From Hydractinia symbiolongicarpus (lineage: Eukaryota; Cnidaria; Hydrozoa; Anthoathecata; Hydractiniidae): a DNA stretch of 64,000 nt. Made by a program: the position numbers and the translations under genes. The DNA lies in contig NC_079883.1 in the NCBI RefSeq assembly GCF_029227915.1, positions 17,610,001 through 17,674,000 on the forward strand, read 5' to 3'. Each line of letters opens with the position of its first letter. The first letter of the stretch is position 1. The notes beneath the pieces are model-generated. The model worked only from the letters and a program-made list of their open reading frames with translations, did not search any database and was not told where the DNA came from. This document shows positions 1 through 9,144 of the stretch, piece by piece.

Positions 1-182
1 GCCATATTACAGTCGTTAGACGCATGTACTTGTAGTTAACGGTGTTACAACGCCATGATACAATGGAAAACGACTTGTGACGTCGTAGTCCATTGAGAGT
101 GGAAGGATTAGACAAATGGTAACCTGCGCAGGCACGTGGAACAACGTGATTTATGTATACGGACTTTATTAGGCTGCAAAAG
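1..182. repeat. Reference monomer (first copy, beta 3' type)
   Basis: This is the first full monomer and serves as the register for the window. In order it holds: the start motif GCCATATTACAG; the variable 5' third (here GTCGTTAGACGCATG, elsewhere CCTTTAGGGGCCTGTACACG or CCCTTAGGGGCCTGTACCTG); GTTAACGGTGTTA; CGCCATG; GGAAAAC; a central GACGTCGTAGTCCATTGAGAG; GGAAGGATTAGAC; AACCTGCGCAGGCACGTG; then the variable 3' end and CTTTATTAGG. The 5' third and the 3' end vary most and define the subfamilies; the centre and the CCTGCGCAGG region are best conserved. The typical alpha-type version has about 13 CpG dinucleotides. Confidence 0.93.
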
Positions 183-496
183 GCCATATTACAGCCTTTA
201 GGGGCCTGTACACGTGTTTGACGGTGTTGTAAAGCCGTGGCGCTATGGAAAACAACTTGGGACTTCGTAGTCCTTTGAGAGTGGAAGGATAAGACCAATG
301 ATAACCTGCGCAGGAACGTGCAACCACGTGATATACGTGTAAGGTCTTTATTAGGCTACAGGAAGTCATATTACAGTCGTTAGACGCATGTACTCGTAGT
401 TAACGGTGTTATAACGCCATGGCGTAACGGAAAACGACTTGGGACGTCGTAGTCCATTGAGAGGGGAAGGATTAGACCAATGGTAACCTGCACAGG

Positions 497-522
497 CACG
501 TGCAACCACGTGATATACGTGT
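497..522. other. Triple ACGT-core cluster of the alpha-type monomer (example copy)
   Basis: ACGT cores at 498, 508 and 517 are 10 and 9 bp apart, so all three face about the same side of the helix. The first two are full CACGTG E-boxes/G-boxes separated by CAAC. The reverse complement of the second reads ATCACGTG, which fits the yeast CDEI consensus RTCACRTG. In beta-type monomers the first two ACGT cores remain but the second E-box is broken (CAACGTG) and the third core is lost (TTATGTATAC). Binding by any protein is inference only. Confidence 0.5.
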
Positions 523-546
523 AAGGCCTTTATTAGGCTGCAAGAG

Positions 547-704
547 GCCATATTACTGTCGTTAGACGCATGTACTTGTAGTTAACGGTGTTATAACGCC
601 ATGGCGCAATGGAAAACAACTTGGAAGGATTACACCAATGCTAACCTGTGCAGGCACGTGCAACCACGTGATATACGTGTAAGGCCTTTATTAGGCTGCA
701 AGAG
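547..704. repeat. 158-bp monomer, 24-bp deletion variant (copy 1)
   Basis: Start motifs at 547 and 705 are only 158 bp apart. The normal path from CTTGG through GACGTCGTAGTCCATTGAG to GTGGAAGG is reduced to CTTGGAAGG. The 24 bp lost lie between two TGG triplets, so a slippage or microhomology deletion explains it. Confidence 0.92.
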
Positions 705-2159
705 GCCATATTGCAGTCGTTAGACGCATGTCCTCGTAGTTAACGGTGTTATAACGCCATGGCGCAATGGAAAACGACTTGGGACGTCGTAGTTCATTGA
801 GAGTGGAAGGATAAGACCAATGGTAACTTGCGCAGGCACGTGGAACAACGTGATTCATGTATACGGACTTTATTAGGGCGCAAAAGGCCATATTACAGCC
901 TTTAGGGGGCTGTACACGTGGTTGATGGTCTTATAACGCCGTGGCGCTATGGAAAACCTTTGGGACGTCGTAGTCCATTGAGAGTGGAAGGATAAGACCA
1001 ATGCTAACCTGCGCAGGCACGTTCAACCACGTGATATACGTGTAAGGCCTTTATTAGGCTGCAAAAGGTCATATTACAGCCTTTAGAGACCTGTACACGT
1101 GGTTGACGGTGTTATAAAGCTGTAGCCCAATTGCAAACAACTTGGGTCGTCTTAGTCCATTGAGAGTGGAAGGATTAGTCCGATCGTAACTTGCGCAGGC
1201 ACGTGGAACAACGTGATTTATGTGTACGGCCTCTATTAGGCAGCAAAAGGCCATACTATAGCCTTTAGAGGCATGTACACATGGCTGACTGTGTTATAAA
1301 GCCATGGCGCAATGGAAAAAAACTTGGGACTTCGTAGTCCTTTCAGAGTGGAAGGATAAGACCAATGATAACCTGCGCAGGCACGTGCAACCACGTGATA
1401 TACGTGTAAGGCCTTTATTAGTGTACAAGAGGCTATATTGCAGCCCTTAGGGGCTTGTACGTGTGGCTGACGCTGTTATAAAGCCATGGCACAATGGAAA
1501 ACTACTTGGTGCGCCGTAGTTCATTGAGAGTGAAAGGGGAAGACCAATGGTAACCTGCGCAGGCACGTGCAACCACGTGATATACGTGTAAGGCCTTTAT
1601 TAGGCTGCAACAGGCCATATTACAGTCGTTAGACGCATGTACTTGTAGTTAACGGTGTTATAACGCCATGGCGCAATGGAAAACGACTTGTGACGTCGTA
1701 GTCTATTGAGAGTGGAAGGATTAGACCAAAGGTAACCTGCGCAGGCACGTGGAACAACGTGATTTATGTATACGGACTTTTTTAAGCCGCAAAAGGCCAT
1801 ATTACAGCCTTTAGGGGCCTGTACACGTGTTTGACGGTCTTATAACGCCGTGGCGCTATGGAAAACAACTTGGGACTTCGTAGTCCTTTGAGAGTGGAAG
1901 GATAAGACCAATGATAACCTGCGCAGGAACGTGCAACCATGTGATATACGTGTAAGGTCTTTATTAGGCTACAGGAAGCCATATTACAGTCGTTAGACGC
2001 ATGTACTCGTAGTTAACGGTGTTATAACGCCATGGCGTAACGGAAAACGACTTGGGACGTCGAAGTCCATTGAGAGGGGAAGGATTAGACCAATGGTAAC
2101 CTGCGCAGGCACGTGCAACCACGTGATATACGTGTAAGGCCTTTATTAGGCTGCAAGAG

Positions 2160-2317
2160 GCCATATTACAGTCGTTAGACGCATGTACTTGTAGTTAACG
2201 GTGTTATAACGCCATGGCGCAATGGAAAACAACTTGGAAGGATTACACTAATGCTAACCTGTACAGGCACGTGCAACCACGTGATATACGTGTAAGGCCT
2301 TTATTAGGCTGCAAGAG
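2160..2317. repeat. 158-bp monomer, 24-bp deletion variant (copy 2)
   Basis: It has the same CTTGGAAGG junction as at 547 and lies exactly 1,613 bp further on. It carries a private ACACTAATG in place of ACACCAATG. Confidence 0.92.
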
Positions 2318-3408
2318 GCCACATTGCAGTCGTTAGACGCATGTACTCGTAGTTAACGGTGTTATAACGCCATGGCGCAATGGAAAACGACTTGGGACGT
2401 CGTAGTCCATTGAGAGTGAAAGGATAAGACCAATGGTAACCTGCGCAGGCACGTGGAACAACGTGATTCATGTATACGGACTTTATTAGGGCGCAAAAGG
2501 CCATATTACAGCCTTTAGGGGGCTGTACACGTGGTTGACGGTCTTATAACGCCGTGGCGCTATGGAAAACCACTTGGGACGTCGTAGTCCATTGAGAGTG
2601 GAAGGATAAGACCAATGCTAACCTGCGCAGGCACGTGCAACCACGTGATATACGTGTAAGGCCTTTATTAGGCTGCAAAAGGTCATATTACAGCCTTTAG
2701 AGACCTGTACACGTGTTTGACGGTGTTGTAAAGCCGTGGCGCTATGGAAAACAACTTGGGACTTCGTAGTCCTTTGAGAGTGGAAGGATAAGACCAATGA
2801 TAACCTGTGCAGGCACGTGCAACCACTTGACATACGTGTAAGGTATTTATTAGGCTGCAAGAGGCCATACTACAGTCGTTAGACGCATGTACTCGTAGTT
2901 AACGGTGTTATAACGCCATGGCGCAACGGAATACGACTTGGGACGTCGTAGTCCATTGAGAGGGGATGGATTAGACCAATGGTAAGCTGCGCATGAACGT
3001 GCAACCACGTGATATACGTGTAAGGCCTTTATTAGGGTACAAGAGGCAATATTACAGCCGTTAGGGGCCAGTGCGCGTGGCTGACGCTGTTATAAAGCTA
3101 TGGCGCAATGGAAAACAACTTGGGACGTCGTAGTCATTGAGAGTGGAAGGATAAGACCAATGGTTAACTGCGCAGGCACGTGGAACAACGTGATTTATGT
3201 ATACGGACTTTATTAGGGCGCAAAAGGCCATATTACAGCCTTTAGGGGCCTGTACACGTGGTTGACGGTCTTATAACGCCGTGGCGCTATGGAAAACAAC
3301 TTGGGACGTCGTAGTCCATAGAGAGTGGAAGGATAAGACCAATGATAACCTGCGCAGGAACGTGCAACCATGTGATATACGTGTAAGGTCTTTATTAGGC
3401 TACAGGAA

Positions 3409-3566
3409 GCCATATTACAGTCGTTAGACGCATGTACTCGTAGTTAACGGTGTTTTAACGCCATGGCGTAACGGAAAACGACTTGGAAGGATTACACCAA
3501 TGCTAACCTGTGCAGGCACGTGCAACCACGTGATATACGTGTAAGGCCTTTATTAGGCTGCAAGAG
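3409..3566. repeat. 158-bp monomer, 24-bp deletion variant (copy 3)
   Basis: It has the same CTTGGAAGG junction, but the left half is the CTCGTAG...GTAACGG form rather than the CTTGTAG form. This suggests the deletion was transferred by exchange or conversion between monomer types. Confidence 0.9.
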
Positions 3567-4294
3567 GCCATATTGCAGTCGTTAGACGCATGTACTCGTA
3601 GTTAACGGTGTTATAACGCCATGGCGCAATGAAAAACGACTTGGGACGTCGTAGTCCATTCAGAGTGGAAGGATAAGACCAATGGTAACCTGCGCAGGCA
3701 CGTGGAACAACGTGATTCATGTATACGGACTTTATTAGGGCGCAAAAGGCCATATTACAGCCTTTAGGGGGCTGTACACGTGGTTGACGGTCTTATAACG
3801 CCGTGGCGCTATGGAAAACCACTTGGGACGTCGTAGTCCATTGAGAGTGGAAGGATAAGACCAATGCTAACCTGCGCAGGCACGTGCAACCAAGTGACAT
3901 ACGTGAAAGGTCTCTATTAGGCTGCAAGAGGCCATACTACAGTCGTTAGACGCATGTACTCGTAGTTAACGGTGTTATAACGCCATGGCGCAACGGAAAA
4001 CGACTTGGGACGTCGTAGTCCATTGAGAGGGGAAGGATTAGAGCAATGGTAACCTGCGCAGGAACGTGCAACCACGTGATATACGTGTAAGGCCTTTATT
4101 AGGGTACAAGAGGCTATATTACAGCCGTTAGGGGCCTGTGCGCGTGGCTGACGCTGTTATAAAGCTATGGCGCAATGGAAAACAACTTGGGTCGTCGTAG
4201 TCCATTGAGAGTGGAAGGATAAGACCAATGCTAACCTGCGCAGGCACGTGGAACCACGTGATATGCGTGTAAGGCCTTTATTAGGCTGCAAAAG

Positions 4295-5568
4295 GTCATA
4301 TTACAGCCTTTAGGGACCTGTACACGTGGTTGACGGTGTTATAAAGCTGTGGCGCAATTGCAAACAACTTGGGACGTCGTAGTCTATCGAGAGTACATGG
4401 ACTAGTCCGATCGTAACTTGCGCAGGCAGGTGAATCTACGTGATTTATGTGCACGGCCTCTATTAGGCAGCAAAAGGCCATGCTATAGACGTTAGAGGCC
4501 TGTACACGTGGCTGATTGTGTTATAAAGCCGTGTCGCAATGGAAAACCACTTGGGACATCGTAGTCCATTGAGAGTGGAAGGATAAGACCAATGACAACC
4601 TGCGCAGGCACGTGCAACCACGTGATATATGTGTAAGGCCTTTATTAGTGTACAAGAGGCTATATTACAGCCCTTAGGGGCTTGTACGTGTGGCTGACGC
4701 TGTTATAAAGCCATAGCACAATGGAAAACTACTTGGGACGCCGTAGTTCATTGAGAGTGGAAGGGGAAGACCAATGGTAACCTGCGCAGGCACGTGCAAC
4801 CAAGTGACATACGTGAAAGGTCTCTATTAGGCTGCAAGAGGCCATACTACAGTCGTTAGACGCATGTACTCGTAGTTAACGGTGTTATAACGCCATGGCG
4901 CAACGGAAAACGACTTGGGACGTCGTAGTCCATTGAGAGGGGAAGGATTAGACCAATGGTAACCTGCGCAGGAACGTGCAACTACGTGATATACGTGTAA
5001 GGCCTTTATTAGGGTACAAGAGGCTATATTACAGCCGTTAGGGGCCTGTGCGCGTGGCTGACGCTGTTATAAAGCTATGGCGCAATGGAAAACAACTTGG
5101 GTCGTCGTAGTCCATTGAGAGTGGAAGGATAAGACCAATGATAACCTGCGCAGGCACGTGCAACCACGTGATATACGTGTAAGGCCTTTATTAGTGTACA
5201 AAAGGCTATATTGCAGCCCTTAGGGGCTTGTACGTGTGGCTGACGCTGTTGTAAAGCCATGGCACAATGGAAAACTACTTGGGACGCCGTAGTTCATTGA
5301 GAGTGGAAGGGGAAGACCAATGGTAACCTGCGCAGGCACGTGCAACCACGTGATATACGTGTAAGGCCTTTATTAGGCTGCAACAGGCCATATTACAGTC
5401 GTTAGACGCGTGTACTTGTAGTTAACGGTGTTATAACGTCATGGCGCAATGGAAAACGACTTGTGACGTCGTAGTCCATTGAGAGTGGAAGGATTAGTCC
5501 AAAGGTAACCTGCGCAGGCACGTGGAACCACGTGATATGCGTGTAAGGCCTTTATTAGGCTGCAAAAG
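4295..5568. repeat. 7-monomer unit, block B copy 1 (1,274 bp)
   Basis: GTCATATTACAGCCTTTAG at 4,295 recurs at 5,569, exactly seven times 182 bp later, with the same order of neighbouring types, including a GCCATGCTATAG monomer after each. This copy lacks the 24-bp-deleted monomer. Confidence 0.75.
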
Positions 5569-6730
5569 GTCATATTACAGCCTTTAGAGACCTGTACACG
5601 TGGTTGACGGTGTTATAAAGCTGTGGCGCAATTGCAAACAACTTGGGACGTCGTAGTCTATTGAGAGTACATGGACTAGACCGATCGTAACTTGCGCAGG
5701 CAGGTGAATCTACGTGATTTATGTGCACGGCCTCTATTAGGCAGCAAAAGGCCATGCTATAGACGTTAGAGGCCTTTACACGTGGCTGACTGTGTTATAA
5801 AGCCGTGTCGCAATGGAAAACCACTTGGGACGTCGTACTCCATTGAGAGTGGAAGGATAAGACCAATGGTAACCTGCGCAGGCACGTGCAACCACGTGAT
5901 ATATGTGTAAGGCCTTTATTAGTGTACAAGAGGCTATATTACAGCCCTTAGGGGCTTGTACGTGTGGCTGACGCTGTTATAAAGCCATGGCACAATGGAA
6001 AACTACTTGGGACGCCGTAGTTCATTGAGAGTGAAAGGAGAAGACCAATGGTAACCTGCGCAGGCACGTGCAACCACGTGATATACGTGTAAGGCCTTTA
6101 TTAGGCTGCAAGAGGCCATATTACAGTCGTTAGACGCATGTACTTGTAGTTAACGGTGTTATAACGCCATGGCGCAATGGAAAACAACTTGGAAGGATTA
6201 CACCAATGCTAACCTGTGCAGGCACGTGCAACCACGTGTTATACGTGTAAGGCCTTTTTTAGGCTGCAAAAGGTCATATTACAGCCTTTAGAGACCTGTA
6301 CACGTGGTTGACGGTGTTATAAAGCTGTGGCCCAAATGCAAACAACTTGGGACTTCGTAGTCCTTTGAGAGTGGAAGGATAAGACCAATGATAACCTGCG
6401 CAGGCACGTGCAACCACGTGATATACGTGTAAGGCCTTTATTAGTGTACAAGAGGCTATATTGCAGCCCTTAGGGGCTTGTACGTGCGGCTGACGCTGTT
6501 GTAAAGCCATGGCACAATGGAAAACTACTTGGGACGCCGTAGTTCATTGAGAGTGGAAGGGGAAGACCAATGGTAACCTGCGCAGGCACGTGCAACCACG
6601 TGATATACGTGTAAGGCCTTTATTAGGCTGCAACAGGCCATATTACAGTCGTTAGACGCGTGTACTTGTAGTTAACGGTGTTATAACGTCATGGCGCAAT
6701 GGAAAACGACTTGTGACGTCGTAGTCCATT
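5569..6730. repeat. 7-monomer unit, block B copy 2, with the 158-bp monomer
   Basis: It follows the previous unit directly and includes the 24-bp-deleted monomer at 6,115. The right limit is approximate because the next unit diverges into a GCCATATTACAG-CCTTTAGGGGACTG monomer near 6,820. Confidence 0.65.
6115..6272. repeat. 158-bp monomer, 24-bp deletion variant (copy 4)
   Basis: Start motifs at 6115 and 6273 are 158 bp apart with the same CTTGGAAGG junction. It lies in block B and its counterpart in block B' is at 16,947. Confidence 0.92.
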
Positions 6731-7546
6731 GAGAGTGGAAGGATTAGACCAAAGGTAACCTGCGCAGGCACGTGGAACAACGTGATTTATGTATACGGAC
6801 TTTATTAAGCCGCAAAAGGCCATATTACAGCCTTTAGGGGACTGTACACGTGTTTGACTGTGTTGTAAAGCCGTGGCGCTATGGAAAACAACTTGGGACT
6901 TCGTAGTCCTTTGAGAGTGGAAGGATAAGACCAATGATAACCTGTGCAGGCACGTGCAACCACTTGACATACGTGTAAGGTCTTTATTAGGCTGCAAGAG
7001 GCCATACTACAGTCGTTAGACGCATGTACTCGTAGTTAACGGTGTTATAACGCCATGGCGCAACGGAAAACGACTTGGGACGTCGTAGTCCATTGAGAGG
7101 GGAAGGATTAGACCAATGGTAACCTGCGCAGGAACATGCAACCACGTGATATACGTGTAAGGCCTTTATTAGGGTACAAGAGGCTATATTACAGCCGTTA
7201 GGGGCCTGTAAAGGTGGTTGACGGTCTTATAACGCCGTGGCGCTATGGAAAACAACTTGGGACGTCGTAGTCCATTGAGAGTGGAAGGATATGACCAATG
7301 CTAACCTGCGCAGGCACGTGCAACCACGTGATATGCGTGTAAGGCCTTTATTAGGCTGCAAAAGGTCATATTACAGCCTTTAGAGACCTGTACACGTGGT
7401 TGACGGTGTTATAAAGCTGTGGCGCAATTGCCAACAACTTGGGACGTCGTAGTCCATTGTGAGTACATGGACTAGTCCGATCATAACTTGCGCAGGCAAG
7501 TGGATCTACGTGTTTCATGTGTACGGCCTCTATTAGGCAGCAAAAG

Positions 7547-7722
7547 GCCATGCCTTTAGAGGCCTGTACACGTGTTTGACGGTGTTGTAAAGCCGTGGCG
7601 ATATGGAAAACAACTTGGGACGTTGTAGTCCTTTGAGAGTGGAAGGATTAGACCGATCGTAACTCGCGCAGACACGTGGAACAGCGCAATTTGTGTGTAC
7701 GGCCTTTATTAGGCTGCAAAAG
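7547..7722. repeat. 176-bp monomer with 6-bp deletion in the start motif
   Basis: GCCATATTACAGCCTTTAG is shortened to GCCATGCCTTTAG. The same shortened start is seen at 18,184 and in later blocks near 27,331, 37,507, 39,867, 49,146, 54,418, 60,051 and 61,864. It makes larger duplications fall 6 bp short of an exact multiple of 182 and is a useful lineage marker. Confidence 0.85.
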
Positions 7723-8620
7723 GTCTTATTACAGCCTTAGGAGGCCTGTACACGTGGTTGACGGTGTTATAAAGCTGTGGCGCAATTGCAAACAAGTTGG
7801 GACGTCGTAGTCTATTGAGAGTGGAAGGATTACACCAATGCTAACCTGCGCAGGCACGTGCAACCATGTGATATACGTGTAAGGCCTTTATTATGGGTAC
7901 AAGAGGCTATATTACAGTCCTTAGGGGCCTGTACCTGTAATTGACGGCGTTATAACGCCATGACACAATGGTAAACAACTTGGGACGTCGTAGTCCATTG
8001 AGAGTGGAAGGATTACACCAATGCTAACCTGTGCAGGCACGTGCAACCACGCGTTATACGTGTAAGGCCTTTATTGGGCTGCAAGAGACCATATTGCAGT
8101 CGTTAGAGGCATGTACTCGTAGTTAACGGTGTTATAACGCCATAGCGCAATGGGAAACGACTTGGGACGTCGTAGTCTATTAAGAGTGAAAGGATTAGAC
8201 CAATGGTAACCTGTGCAGGCACGTGGAACAACGTGATTTATGTGTACGGACTTTATTAGCCGCAAAAGGCCATATTACAGCCTTTAGGGGCCTGTACACG
8301 TGGTTGACGGTGTTGTAAAGCCGTGGCGCTATGGAAAACAACTTGGGACATCGTAGTCCATTGAGAGTGGAAGGATAAGACCAATGATAACCTGCGCAGG
8401 CACGTGCAACCACGTGATATACGTGTAAGGCTTTTATTAGGATACAAGAGGCTATATTACAGACCTTTGGGGCCTGTACACGTGTTTGACGGTGTTGTAA
8501 AGCCGTAGCGATATGGAAAACAACTTGGGACGTCGTAGTCCATTGAGAGTGGAAGAATTAGACCAATAGTAACCTGTCCAGGCACGTGGAACAACGCGAA
8601 TTGGGTGTACCGCCTTTATT

Positions 8621-8636
8621 AGGCTGCACGTGGTTG
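8621..8636. repeat. Junction of a 34-bp deletion across a monomer boundary (block B)
   Basis: The 3' end of one monomer (TTAGGCTGCA) runs straight into CGTGGTTGACGG, removing the whole start motif and the following CCTTTAGAGACCTGTACA. The junction falls after 8,628 with a shared CA. The identical junction lies after 19,157, so the deletion predates the B/B' duplication. Confidence 0.85.
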
Positions 8637-9144
8637 ACGGTGTTATAAAGCCGTGGCGCAATGGAAAACCACTTGGGACGTCGTAGTCCATTGAGAGTGG
8701 AAGGATTACACCATTGCTAACCTGTGCAGGCACGTGCAACCACGTGATATACGTGTATGGCCTTTATTAGGCTGCAAGAGGCCATATTGCAGTCGTTAGA
8801 CGAATGTACTCGTAGTTAACGGTGTTATGACGCCATGGCGCAATGGAAAACGACTTGGGACGTCGTAGTCCATTGAGAGTGGAAGGATTAGACCAATGGT
8901 AACCTGCGCAGGCACGTGGAACAACGTGATTTATGTATACGGACTTTATTAGGCAGCAAAAGGCCATATTACAGCCTTTGAGGGCCAGTACACGTGTTTG
9001 ACGGTGTTGTAAAGCCGTGGCGATATGGAAAACAACTTAGGACGTCGTAGTCCTTTGAGAGTGGAAGGATAAGACCAATGATAACCTGCGCAGGCACGTG
9101 CAACCGCGTGATATACGTGTTAGGCCTTTATTAGGGTACAAGAG

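Larger units (their letters stand above)
1..4004. repeat. Left block A: ragged 8-9-monomer higher-order repeat
   Basis: Position 1 aligns with 1614 (shift 1,613 bp = eight 182-bp monomers plus one 158-bp monomer minus one base). 1,796-2,680 aligns with 3,227 onward (shift 1,431 bp, then 1,249 bp further right). Each copy contains one 24-bp-deleted monomer (547, 2160, 3409) followed by a GCCATATTGCAG or GCCACATTGCAG monomer with GTACTCGTAG or GTCCTCGTAG. Copies differ by whole-monomer gains and losses and by scattered substitutions, more than copies in the right half of the window. It may be the truncated right part of a longer superunit that starts outside the window. Confidence 0.8.

Noticed and set aside
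497-522. Yeast-type point centromere element
   Set aside because: The CDEI-like ATCACGTG is present, but no AT-rich CDEII or CDEIII follows, and the motif repeats with the monomer. Only the resemblance of the binding site is kept as a finding.
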